A stretch of DNA of 20,424 nt from an uncultured Eubacteriales bacterium (lineage in GTDB: Bacteria > Bacillota > Clostridia > Oscillospirales > CAG-272), in NCBI GenBank assembly GCA_900549725.1, contig URPL01000029.1:1-20424 (forward strand). The letters are read 5' to 3'. The notes under the pieces are model-generated. The model worked only from the letters and a program-made list of their open reading frames with translations, made no database searches and was not told the origin of the DNA. The translations under genes were made by a program, and so were the position numbers. Below are positions 1-6,226 of this stretch, piece by piece. Within the stretch, counting starts at the first letter, position 1. Every line of letters starts with the position of its first letter.

Positions 1-14
1 ATTGATATACCGTT

Positions 15-467
15 TCATCGGTGGATATACATTCTGGACATATCGGGTTCGCCGTTGCCTTGTACCATACACAATAACTCCCAACCGTATCTTTTGTAGA
101 AGCCCGTATGGTCTGTAAGCAGATAAATCGGGGTAATTCCTTTGGACTTCATATCTTCCACGACCATACCGAGCAGATGCCCCGCAATTCCTTTGCAACG
201 ATAGTCTTTTTCCGTATAGACTGCGCAGACATTTGGCGCAAGGTCTTTTTGGTCGTGAAAGTCGTTTTCAATGACGCCCATACCGCCTATAATCTTGTCA
301 TTATCCAAGCAAAGATATCAACCATATTCTGTTTCTTCTGCAAGATAGGCATTCATACAGTCAAGATGCGCTTTAGTCGGAACGCCCCATTTGCTGTGAA
401 ACCACTCGGCGGCGGTTTGTTTCAGTTCTGGACGCTCTCTCAATTTGATATATGTATAGTTTTCCAT
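15..467 (-). pseudogene. GNAT-family N-acetyltransferase, interrupted by one in-frame TGA
   Basis: The reading frame starts at an ATG (467-465) with a GGAGAG ribosome binding site just upstream and ends at a TGA at 15-17, giving about 150 codons. A single TGA at 318-320 interrupts it after residue 49, between ETEYG and YLCLDND; the frame is otherwise open and undamaged. The downstream part carries the acetyl-CoA-binding core of the GNAT fold, seen as the YRCKGIAGHLL segment (R-x-x-G-I-A type motif A), and a conserved-looking C-terminal YGWELLCMVQGNGEP stretch. I recall a tryptophan near this position in related acetyltransferases, so TGA most simply replaces TGG. The fragment after the stop could only start at a TTG with no good ribosome binding site, so the gene is probably dead. 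The substrate is unknown. It sits in a patch with other mobile-element remnants and could also reflect a base-calling error. Confidence 0.75.
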
Positions 468-541
468 ATTTCTCTCCGCAAATTGCTTAGCTCTGTTTCC
501 TATGCTCCGGCTCCGCACCGTAACGAACAAGCATAGCGATT

Positions 542-572
542 AAAATATCGCTCTGAAAATGCACTTTGTCAA
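542..572 (-). promoter_or_regulatory. Weak candidate promoter for the GNAT gene
   Basis: On the minus strand a perfect TTGACA (572-567) is followed after 19 bases by TATTTT (547-542). The spacer is two bases longer than optimal. A small inverted repeat, GCGAT (536-540) and ATCGC (547-551), overlaps the -10 region and could be an operator, but this is only a possibility. Confidence 0.25.
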
Positions 573-625
573 CTACAGGTTGCGTTGTCCGTTTTTATGA
601 CTTTTCAGACGAAAAGCCCAAAAAA

Positions 626-811
626 TCAAACACTCTTTCTGTTTTCTTTGTATCTTCCATCAGCAGGCTTTTGAGCATTTTTAGGAATAAGCCAGACACG
701 CCCTACATACAGAGCACCATCGATGCGCTCTGCCTTACAAAGTCGCTGTACCCATCGGAGTGATACATTCCATATTTCGGCGGCTTCTTGTGCTGTCATA
801 TACTCAAACAT
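626..811 (-). CDS. Small helix-turn-helix (excisionase/MerR-like) DNA-binding protein
   Basis: A 61-residue protein with a strong AGGAGGT ribosome binding site directly upstream of its ATG. The N-terminal half reads MTAQEAAEIWNVSLRWVQRL, the typical winged-helix entry of excisionase-like proteins (HTH_17 type), followed by the wing pattern IDGALYVGRVWLIPK and a short basic tail ending DGRYKENRKSV. Small proteins of this pattern are common in clostridial mobile elements and next to other accessory genes, where they act as excisionases or local repressors. It lies between two broken genes on the same strand (tnpV upstream, GNAT downstream) and has its own near-consensus promoter, so it is probably expressed alone. 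No integrase is visible in the window, so an excisionase role cannot be shown. Confidence 0.8.
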   Translation of the reverse strand: MFEYMTAQEAAEIWNVSLRWVQRLCKAERIDGALYVGRVWLIPKNAQKPADGRYKENRKSV

Positions 812-840
812 AGCTGTACCTCCTAAAGTGTACTGTATAT

Positions 841-869
841 ATTATAGCCGTTTGAACGAACAGTATCAA
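841..869 (-). promoter_or_regulatory. Near-consensus sigma-A promoter of the small HTH gene
   Basis: On the minus strand TTGATA (869-864), a 17-base spacer (863-847) and TATAAT (846-841) form an almost perfect vegetative promoter about 30 bases upstream of the HTH start codon. Two short inverted arms, TACTGT at 831-836 and ACAGTA at 861-866 on the plus strand, flank the -10 box and could be an operator for autoregulation. The promoter is well supported by sequence; the operator is speculative. Confidence 0.7.
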
Positions 870-960
870 GTGTGCAATTATGAACTTTAATCGCTTGCTA
901 TAAGTGATTAAATATCCTATTGCAAGAGATTTCAGATTGCTAACCACAAATAACTTTCCG

Positions 961-994
961 AAAAGAAAAGCGGCAGAGGTTGCACCTTGCCGCT
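961..994 (-). terminator. Rho-independent terminator of tnpV
   Basis: Arms AGCGGCA (969-975) and TGCCGCT (988-994) form a 7-bp stem, extended by AGGT/ACCT (977-980/984-987) past one bulged G, with a three-base loop. Read on the minus strand the hairpin is followed by TTTTCTTTT (968-960) and begins only six bases after the ancestral tnpV stop codon. That placement supports its assignment to tnpV. Confidence 0.75.
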
Positions 995-1000
995 AAGTCT

Positions 1001-1383
1001 TTACGCATATATGATTTCCTTATTCACTATCTCCATAGCATAAGCCCGTATGTTGTTCATTCCTCCTATCCACTCCAAGGCGTTTTCAGCCTTTAGCTGC
1101 TCCGCGTGATACCCTGCGTCTGTTTCATCTGCTCTACCAGCCGAAAGAGCATTTCCTCTGCCTGCTGGTCGATGTCGGCAAGGTAACTGTTCAGCTTGCC
1201 GCTGGTTATCAGGGAGGTATATAGCGCCCTGCGGTGGCCTTTGAGGTATCGGCAGTGACGTTGCCCCCAGATGCCGATGTGTACTGCTGTTTCTTCTTCC
1301 GGCAGTTTCAGGCAGGGCAGATAGTAGTCCCCTTGCAGTTCATACCAAAGCCCGTTCTGCTCGTTGTAGGTGTACTTGTCCAT
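1001..1383 (-). pseudogene. tnpV: Transposon-encoded TnpV-like protein, frameshifted near the C-terminus
   Basis: The protein opens MDKYTYNEQNGLWYELQGDY from an ATG at 1383 with GGAGG eight bases upstream. A TTG at 1398 is in frame but overlaps that ribosome binding site, so it is not the start. It contains the TnpV signature stretches PCLKLPEEE, GIWGQRHCRYLKGHRR, SGKLNSYLADIDQQAEE and LVEQMKQTQGIT. The frame then ends early at a TAA at 1093-1095. Shifting frame near 1101-1105 restores the expected tail AEQLKAENALEWIGGMNNIR and continues to IVNKEIIYA, with a stop at 1001-1003. Loss of one G, so that ACGGCG became ACGCG, explains it exactly. TnpV is a small accessory protein of clostridial transposons related to the Tn4451 group; its biochemical role is poorly known. 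No recombinase is present, so this is a relic of an element. Confidence 0.82.
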
Positions 1384-1399
1384 TTTGTAATCCTCCAAT

Positions 1400-1427
1400 A
1401 TGATTGATTTACCTACAACCCAATCAT
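1400..1427 (-). repeat. Short inverted repeat in the tnpV leader
   Basis: Perfect 7-base arms ATGATTG (1400-1406) and CAATCAT (1421-1427) are separated by 14 bases. The repeat ends a few bases upstream of the tnpV ribosome binding site (about 1391-1396). It could be a leader stem or a protein-binding site; no function can be assigned. Confidence 0.35.
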
Positions 1428-1444
1428 TCCGGCTGATTACAAAA

Positions 1445-1484
1445 GCCGAAGGAGGCTACTTCCTTACGAAGTGCCTCCTTCGGC
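1445..1484. terminator. Large near-perfect hairpin, probable bidirectional terminator
   Basis: Outer arms GCCGAAGGAGGC (1445-1456) and GCCTCCTTCGGC (1473-1484) pair perfectly. After one bulged T the inner arms ACTTC (1458-1462) and GAAGT (1468-1472) extend the stem around a five-base loop. On the minus strand it lies 31 bases after the end of the metal-dependent repressor gene and is followed by TTTTG. On the plus strand it is followed by AGTCA and a run of six T. It therefore fits a terminator of the repressor gene, possibly working both ways. An alternative is a leader structure or end element belonging to the tnpV relic. Confidence 0.6.
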
Positions 1485-1515
1485 AGTCATTTTTTATTTG
1501 AAAAGGCATATGTGC

Positions 1516-1884
1516 TTACAATAGATCTTGCACATGCCGCTTGATTGCGGCAAACGATTCATCGCTGATGGCATGCTCCATTTTGCAGGCATCCTGCGCC
1601 GCGACCTCGGGGGAGACACCGAGACGCGTCAGAAGCTTTGTCAGCACGGTGTGCCGTTCGTAGATCTTTACGGCGATTTCTTTTCCGGAATCGGTCAGGA
1701 ACAAAAAGCCGTCTTTATCCACTGTGAGATAGCCCGCGTTTTTCAGAATGCTGACGGCACGGGACACACTCGGCTTTGAAAACTCCATGGATTGCGCCAC
1801 ATCCAGGGAACGCACCCCCGGAAGCTTTTTAGAAAGCACATAAATTGTTTCAAGATACATCTCGCCTGATTCCTGCAAATGCAT
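1516..1884 (-). CDS. DtxR/MntR-family metal-dependent transcriptional repressor
   Basis: A 122-residue protein starting at ATG 1884 behind AGGAGGG. Residues 1-65 form a winged helix-turn-helix (SLDVAQSMEFSKPSVSRAVS), and residues 70-122 match the metal-binding and dimerisation domain. Likely metal ligands are E8 or M9, E12, H78, C100, E103 and H104; the DACKMEH arrangement has a cysteine where DtxR/IdeR has one and MntR has glutamate. It lacks the C-terminal SH3-like domain of DtxR, so its size is MntR-like. Family members bind Mn(II) or Fe(II) and repress metal uptake genes. No metal transporter lies in the window, so the target is remote and the preferred metal is uncertain. It is divergent from the nucleotidyltransferase gene. 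Confidence 0.88.
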   Translation of the reverse strand: MHLQESGEMYLETIYVLSKKLPGVRSLDVAQSMEFSKPSVSRAVSILKNAGYLTVDKDGFLFLTDSGKEIAVKIYERHTVLTKLLTRLGVSPEVAAQDACKMEHAISDESFAAIKRHVQDLL

Positions 1885-1920
1885 CGGGATGCCCTCCTTT
1901 GCCGATATTTTACTTTGTAT

Positions 1921-1949
1921 ATTTTATCATAATCGGACTGCAAATGCAA
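1921..1949 (-). promoter_or_regulatory. Candidate promoter of the metal-dependent repressor gene
   Basis: On the minus strand TTGCAT (1949-1944), a 17-base spacer and TAAAAT (1926-1921) lie about 40 bases upstream of the start codon. I found no convincing DtxR- or MntR-type palindrome over it, so autoregulation is not shown. Confidence 0.5.
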
Positions 1950-2060
1950 GCGAATTTTGTAAAAAAGCCGGATTCGCCGTTCTGCGGTTTATGCGACAAA
2001 CGACTTTTGCCTTTGCCTTTGTTGTTTACAAATTGTTTTCAATTTGTGGATTTTTATCGC

Positions 2061-2089
2061 TGTACAAAAGTCAGAATCTGTGCTAAAAT
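2061..2089 (+). promoter_or_regulatory. Candidate promoter of the nucleotidyltransferase-kinase pair
   Basis: TGTACA (2061-2066), a 17-base spacer and TAAAAT (2084-2089) lie 55 bases upstream of the nucleotidyltransferase start. The -35 box is a moderate match and the -10 box a good one. Confidence 0.45.
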
Positions 2090-2143
2090 ATAACAGTGTG
2101 AGTTACGCGCGGAGTGCGCAAAGACAGAAAGAAGGGTAATACT

Positions 2144-3043
2144 ATGACATTGGTGATTCTTGCTGCCGGGATGGGAAGCCGTTACGGTGGGCTGAAGCAA
2201 ATTGATCCGATCGGCCCCAGCGGCGAATTTATCATTGACTATTCCATCCATGACGCGGTTGCCGCGGGATTTGATAAAGTTGTTTTTATCATCAAAAAGG
2301 AGAACCTGCGGGATTTTGAAGAAACCGTCGGTAAGCGCGTTTCCAAATATGTCAAGACCGCATATGTGTTCCAGGACCTTGAAGACCTGCCCAAAGGATA
2401 TTCCGTGCCGCAGGGACGTGTGAAGCCTTGGGGAACCTCTCATGCGCTGCTTTGCGCGCAGAGCGAGGTGCATGACAATTTCGCCGTAATCAATTCTGAC
2501 GATTATTACGGAAAGGACACCTATGTAAAGATGGCGGAATTTCTGCGCGGCGCCGCAGACGCAAAACCGAGCCATTATGCAATGTGCGGCTTTATCCTGC
2601 GCAATACGCTTTCCGAAAACGGTCATGTGGCGCGCGGTATTTGCCAAAGTTGTGACGGCATGCTTACGGGAATTGACGAGCGGACGAAGATCCAGCGCAA
2701 CGACGGCGTGGTGCAGTTTTATGAAGAGGGGCAGGGGTGGACCGACGTTTCGGAAGACAGCCTTGTTTCCATGAACTTCTGGGGCTTCACTCCCGCGATT
2801 TTCGAGCAGGTTCGCGCAAGAGAATGCGAATTTTTGGATAACATGAAAAATCCGCAGAAAGACGAATTCCTTCTTCCCAACACCGTAAAAGAACTGATTG
2901 CCGACGGCGAATGCGATGTCAAGGTGCTGCAGACACCGTCCAAGTGGTACGGCGTGACCTATCACGAGGATAAAGAAAAGGTGCAGAAATTTATCAGCGA
3001 TGCGGTCGCACAAAATATTTATCCGGAGAGGCTGTGGAAATAA
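2144..3043 (+). CDS. Sugar-1-phosphate nucleotidyltransferase family protein
   Basis: A 299-residue protein. The ATG at 2144 is preferred over an upstream in-frame GTG at 2114 because an AGAAGGG ribosome binding site precedes it and the Rossmann-type strand MTLVILAAGMGSRYGG begins there. Residues 6-19 are the nucleotide-binding signature (LAAGMGSRYGGLKQ). PWGTSHALL (95-103) and NSDDYYG (117-123) resemble the base-recognition and Mg-binding segments of NTP_transferase-fold enzymes. Such enzymes join a sugar 1-phosphate to an NTP to give an NDP-sugar and pyrophosphate in the cytoplasm. Its stop codon overlaps the start of a sugar kinase gene, so the two proteins probably act in sequence. The sugar and nucleotide cannot be read from the sequence. 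Confidence 0.85.
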   Translation: MTLVILAAGMGSRYGGLKQIDPIGPSGEFIIDYSIHDAVAAGFDKVVFIIKKENLRDFEETVGKRVSKYVKTAYVFQDLEDLPKGYSVPQGRVKPWGTSHALLCAQSEVHDNFAVINSDDYYGKDTYVKMAEFLRGAADAKPSHYAMCGFILRNTLSENGHVARGICQSCDGMLTGIDERTKIQRNDGVVQFYEEGQGWTDVSEDSLVSMNFWGFTPAIFEQVRARECEFLDNMKNPQKDEFLLPNTVKELIADGECDVKVLQTPSKWYGVTYHEDKEKVQKFISDAVAQNIYPERLWK

Positions 3044-4143
3044 TGGATCAGACGGCGATACGCGAAATTGCCAACAAGTTTTGTATTCGTGGCGAATATC
3101 AGGATTTTAAGCAAAATACCGCAGGGCTGATCAACAAAACCTTTATCGTGCGCAGCAAAGAGGGCGATAAAGTTTACCATTATGTGCTGCAAACGGTGAA
3201 TACGGCAGTATTCACACACCCCAAGGAACTGATTCGCAATATCAGCTCTGTAACCGATTTTCTGCGCGAAAAAATTAAGCAAAGCGGTGGTGATGCCTCC
3301 CGGGAAACGCTTTGCCTGATTCCGACGCATGACGGCGAGCTTTATTACATTGACCCGGACGGAAAATTCTGGCGCATGTATAATTATATTGAAGGCGCGC
3401 GTACTTATGACTTGGTTGAAAACGACGAAATGTTCTACCGTTGCGGGAAGGGCTTCGGTCATTTTCAACGCCTGCTTGCCGATTACCCGGCAGATACGCT
3501 GTATCCGACCATTCCCCGTTTTCACGATACGCCGAACCGCCTTTGCGATTTCAAACGCGCGATTGAAGAAAACCGCGCCGGCAGAGCAGCACAGGTTGCC
3601 CGGGAAATTGCGGGCTATTTGGCGCATGCTGACTTTTGCGACTGCGTGACAAAGTATATCGAAAACGGCGAGGTGCCGGTTCGCGTGACGCATAACGACA
3701 CCAAGCTCAATAACATTATGATTGACTGCCACAGCGGGGAGGCAATCTGTGTGATCGATCTTGATACGGTTATGCCCGGCTCGGCGCTGTATGATTTCGG
3801 TGATGCGATTCGATATGGTGCCAACAACGCGGTTGAAGACGAAAAGGATCTTTCCAAGGTTTATTTGCGCAAGGATCTGTTCCGCGCATTTACCAAGGGC
3901 TTTTTGGAGGAGGCAAGTTCCTCCTTGACCGAGCGTGAGCTTGCTCTGATTCCGGAATCCGCTGTTTTAATGACGCTGGAATGCGGCATGCGATTCCTCG
4001 GCGATTATCTCAACGGAGATGTCTATTTCGGTATCCGCTATCCTGAGCATAATCTTGACCGCGCGAGAACGCAGCTGAAGCTTGTCAATGATATGCTTGC
4101 AAATTTGGATGAAATGCATGCCATTGTCGATTCCTATCGATGA
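3043..4143 (+). CDS. APH-fold sugar kinase, NahK-like (N-acetylhexosamine 1-kinase type)
   Basis: A 366-residue protein of the aminoglycoside phosphotransferase fold. The ATG at 3043 overlaps the upstream stop in TAATG, typical of translational coupling; an in-frame GTG at 3034 is too close to the GGAGAGG ribosome binding site. THNDTKLNN holds the catalytic loop (H217, D219), and IDLD (D239, D241) the Mg-binding site. Length and the DTKLNN / DLDTVMPG pattern fit bifidobacterial N-acetylhexosamine 1-kinase and its clostridial relatives better than drug-resistance kinases. Relatives are sometimes mislabelled as mucin-desulfating enzymes. The inferred role is phosphorylation of a free sugar at C1 to supply the neighbouring nucleotidyltransferase. 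No transporter or glycosidase is adjacent, so the substrate is unknown. Confidence 0.82.
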   Translation: MDQTAIREIANKFCIRGEYQDFKQNTAGLINKTFIVRSKEGDKVYHYVLQTVNTAVFTHPKELIRNISSVTDFLREKIKQSGGDASRETLCLIPTHDGELYYIDPDGKFWRMYNYIEGARTYDLVENDEMFYRCGKGFGHFQRLLADYPADTLYPTIPRFHDTPNRLCDFKRAIEENRAGRAAQVAREIAGYLAHADFCDCVTKYIENGEVPVRVTHNDTKLNNIMIDCHSGEAICVIDLDTVMPGSALYDFGDAIRYGANNAVEDEKDLSKVYLRKDLFRAFTKGFLEEASSSLTERELALIPESAVLMTLECGMRFLGDYLNGDVYFGIRYPEHNLDRARTQLKLVNDMLANLDEMHAIVDSYR

Positions 4144-4152
4144 AGAACGAAG

Positions 4153-4186
4153 ACGCCCTCTGCCAAAGCGCAGAGGGCGTTTTTTT
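4153..4186 (+). terminator. Rho-independent terminator after the sugar kinase, overlapping the folC stop
   Basis: A perfect 10-bp stem, ACGCCCTCTG (4153-4162) and CAGAGGGCGT (4171-4180), with an 8-base loop and seven T (4180-4186). It starts nine bases after the kinase stop codon. The T run is shared with the folC stop codon (4187-4185 on the minus strand), so the two convergent genes are packed with only 41 bases between them. Read from the folC side the T tract is poor. Confidence 0.9.
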
Positions 4187-5459
4187 ACGGGGCAGAATGC
4201 GCTGCACATTCGATTTCATTTGCAAGATAAAGAGAACCGAAGGCGACAGCGGTGCCGTTTTGCCCCGCCAAGGCAAGGGCGCGGCTGCATGCTTCCTTTG
4301 CATCGGCACAGGGGAAGGCGGCGATTCCGTGCTCCGAAAAGATCGTTGCAAGGGTTTCGGCGTCCAAAGCGCGCGGCGAAGGCGGCGCCATGCAGAACAC
4401 CGTTTCAAAGCAGTTCGACGCAAACAGCGGGGCAAGCGCCAACTCCGGATGCTTATCGCGCAGCATGCCGCAGATGCCGATGATCGGCGTTTTGAAATAG
4501 GCGCTGACGGTGCGCTGCAGCGCGCGGATACCGTCTTCGTTGTGAGCACCGTCAAAAATCAGACGCGGAGAGCGGCGCAGCGTTTCAAAGCGGGCGGGAA
4601 ATTGAGCGGCTGCGATCCCGCGCTGTATGATATCCGGGGCAACCTGCATTGCCAGCGCGGCTTCAATTGCGCACAGAGCGTTGACGCTTTGATACAGTCC
4701 GCACAGCCTTGATTGATAATTTACGCCGCGGTAGGAAAACGAGAGCCCGTCCGCATCGGCTTTCAAATCCTTTTGCAGAGCCGGCTGCGGCAGAATTACC
4801 CGGCATTTTTTTTGCTCAGCAACGGAAAAAATGGACTGCATCGCCGCATCGTCCTGCAGTGGGTAGAGCACCAGCGGAATGCCCTCTTTTAGGATACCTG
4901 CTTTCTCCGCAGCGATTTTTTGCAGCGTGTCGCCGAGAATTGCGGTGTGATCGTATGCGATATGCGTAATCACGGTGAGCAGCGGAGTGCATAAATTGGT
5001 GGGGTCGAGCCGACCGCCGAGTCCCGTTTCCAAAACAACAATATCGCAATCGTGCTGTGCGAAGAGAAAAAAGGCGAGCGCCGTGATCAGCTCAAAATGT
5101 CCGGCGGTTTCCCTGTGTTTTAAAAACAGCTTCTTTTCCGCTTTCTGTAAAAGCGGCAGCGCCGCTTCTATTTCCGCAAGGGAAACAGGGGCGCCGTCAA
5201 TTTGAATGCGCTCTTCAAAGGTATGAATGAAGGGGGAGATAAAAAGTCCGGTTCGCATTCCCCCTGCGCGCAGAACGGCATCAAGATATGCACAGGTCGA
5301 GCCCTTGCCGTTTGTCCCCGCCACATGGAGAAAACGCCCTTTTAAGGGATCCTGTGGGTTGTGCAGCTCGTTGCACAAAAAGCGGATGCGATGAAGATCC
5401 GTGGTTTTTGCGGGGGCGGGGCGGTCGTTAAAATAGGAGAGAATTTCTTGCTCTGTCAT
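4185..5459 (-). CDS. folC: Folylpolyglutamate synthase / dihydrofolate synthase
   Basis: A 424-residue Mur-ligase-type enzyme that adds glutamate to dihydropteroate and to reduced folates, using ATP in the cytoplasm. Residues 47-55 are the ATP-binding loop AGTNGKGST. ETGLGGRLDPTN (144-155) and ITHIAYDHTAILGDTLQKIA (164-183) are family signatures, and FDGAHNEDGI (about 308) marks the C-terminal Mur-ligase domain. The length is normal. The start ATG at 5459 has AAAGGAC upstream. It stands alone on the minus strand, convergent with the sugar kinase and divergent from the flavodoxin gene, with its own promoter. Whether it has both activities or only the polyglutamate one cannot be told here. Confidence 0.93.
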   Translation of the reverse strand: MTEQEILSYFNDRPAPAKTTDLHRIRFLCNELHNPQDPLKGRFLHVAGTNGKGSTCAYLDAVLRAGGMRTGLFISPFIHTFEERIQIDGAPVSLAEIEAALPLLQKAEKKLFLKHRETAGHFELITALAFFLFAQHDCDIVVLETGLGGRLDPTNLCTPLLTVITHIAYDHTAILGDTLQKIAAEKAGILKEGIPLVLYPLQDDAAMQSIFSVAEQKKCRVILPQPALQKDLKADADGLSFSYRGVNYQSRLCGLYQSVNALCAIEAALAMQVAPDIIQRGIAAAQFPARFETLRRSPRLIFDGAHNEDGIRALQRTVSAYFKTPIIGICGMLRDKHPELALAPLFASNCFETVFCMAPPSPRALDAETLATIFSEHGIAAFPCADAKEACSRALALAGQNGTAVAFGSLYLANEIECAAHSAP

Positions 5460-5490
5460 CTTTTTTGTCCTTTGCGGTTGTTCCCATCAT

Positions 5491-5519
5491 ATTATATACG
5501 CACGCATTTGATTTTGCAA
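5491..5519 (-). promoter_or_regulatory. Promoter of folC
   Basis: On the minus strand TTGCAA (5519-5514), a 17-base spacer and a perfect TATAAT (5496-5491) lie 32 bases upstream of the folC start codon. Confidence 0.65.
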
Positions 5520-5530
5520 GTAAAAAGCAG

Positions 5531-5559
5531 TTGCTTTTTTTGCGCAGAGGTGATACAAT
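5531..5559 (+). promoter_or_regulatory. Promoter of the flavodoxin-domain gene
   Basis: TTGCTT (5531-5536), a 17-base spacer and TACAAT (5554-5559) with a TG one base upstream (5551-5552), giving an extended -10 element. It starts 12 bases from the oppositely oriented folC promoter, so the two -35 regions lie back to back. Confidence 0.6.
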
Positions 5560-5581
5560 TTCTGTGAAAAGGAGAAGTGCG

Positions 5582-6073
5582 ATGGGAAAATGCATGATTG
5601 TATACGCAAGCTGCACCGGGGTCACCCGCGAATGCGCCGAGGCGCTCGCACAGAAGATCGGGGAATGCGAGCTTTTCGATTTGGATTACGGTATTCCGTA
5701 TGTCGTCGGATATGATACGGTAATTCTCGGCAGCTATGTTCATATGGGGAACGTTGCGCGCAATGCGAAACGCTTTTTGGTACAGAACCTGCGGGAGCTT
5801 TCCAAGGTACGGGTCGGTATCTATATTTGCAATATTGCCATTGAGCAGGCGGATGAAATTTTGCAGGCAAATTTTCCGCATGGGCTTTTGGAGCATGCCG
5901 TATGCATAACAACGCTCGGCGGGGAGCTCCGCTTTGATGAGCTGCGCGGGCTTGACCGCATGGTTGCAAAAAAAATGGAGCGCACCATGGCGCAAAACGG
6001 AGTGGAGCCGCCGCATGTTCTGACGCATATTCTTGAAGAATTCGCAAAACGGATGAAGGCGGAAAACCGATAA
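5582..6073 (+). CDS. Flavodoxin-domain protein (HemG/Flavodoxin_5-like)
   Basis: A 163-residue protein. The ATG at 5582 follows AAAGGAGAAG; the frame is open further upstream but the flavodoxin fold begins with GKCMIVYASCTGVT. Residues 8-15 (YASCTGVT) are the FMN phosphate-binding loop, and YDTVILGSYVHMGNVARNAKRF (44-65) matches the second FMN-contacting region of flavodoxin-like proteins. Members act as FMN-dependent electron carriers or, in the HemG group, as menaquinone-dependent protoporphyrinogen oxidases. No haem genes are nearby, so only a general redox role is supported. It is a single-gene unit, with its own promoter and a terminator after it. Confidence 0.78.
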   Translation: MGKCMIVYASCTGVTRECAEALAQKIGECELFDLDYGIPYVVGYDTVILGSYVHMGNVARNAKRFLVQNLRELSKVRVGIYICNIAIEQADEILQANFPHGLLEHAVCITTLGGELRFDELRGLDRMVAKKMERTMAQNGVEPPHVLTHILEEFAKRMKAENR

Positions 6074-6106
6074 AGCAAAAAACAAGGCAAGCAGAATAAA
6101 ATTTCG

Positions 6107-6136
6107 GCAGTCGCTAATGAGGGCGGCTGCTTTTTT
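6107..6136 (+). terminator. Rho-independent terminator after the flavodoxin gene
   Basis: Arms GCAGTCGC (6107-6114) and GCGGCTGC (6123-6130) form an 8-bp stem with one G-T pair and an 8-base loop, followed by six T (6131-6136). It separates the flavodoxin gene from the heat-shock operon promoter. Confidence 0.8.
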
Positions 6137-6186
6137 GCACGCTACGGAATGTTACAATTTGTTCATAATTTTGTTTAGCAAACCAC

Positions 6187-6215
6187 TTGACAGAGTGCTA
6201 TTCCCGTGGTACATT
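6187..6215 (+). promoter_or_regulatory. Promoter of the hrcA-grpE-dnaK-dnaJ operon
   Basis: A perfect TTGACA (6187-6192), a 17-base spacer and TACATT (6210-6215) lie just upstream of the CIRCE operator. The spacer itself contains GAGTGCTA (6193-6200), identical to eight bases of a CIRCE half-site. This is the expected vegetative promoter of a class I heat-shock operon. Confidence 0.8.
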
Positions 6216-6226
6216 ATATACAGTAG

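Noticed and set aside
318..320. TGA in the acetyltransferase as recoded tryptophan or selenocysteine
   Set aside because: Several clear genes here end in TGA (the sugar kinase, prmA, dnaJ, the CdaR/PucR regulator and the S41 peptidase), so the code is standard. The position suits tryptophan rather than a catalytic selenocysteine.
500..536. CTATGC/GCATAG inverted repeat upstream of the acetyltransferase as a recombination site
   Set aside because: Arms of only six bases, 25 bases apart, with no integrase nearby and no conserved core visible.
1885..2143. Operator for the metal-dependent repressor, or a riboswitch, in the 259-base divergent gap
   Set aside because: Apart from the two candidate promoters I found no convincing DtxR/MntR palindrome and no recognisable riboswitch core.
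2054..3013. Long minus-strand open frame opposite the nucleotidyltransferase
   Set aside because: It is a shadow of a gene with clear family motifs; its translation shows no family signature.
3043..4143. Antibiotic-resistance aminoglycoside phosphotransferase
   Set aside because: It has the APH fold, but length, the DTKLNN/DLDTVMPG pattern and coupling to a nucleotidyltransferase favour a sugar kinase.
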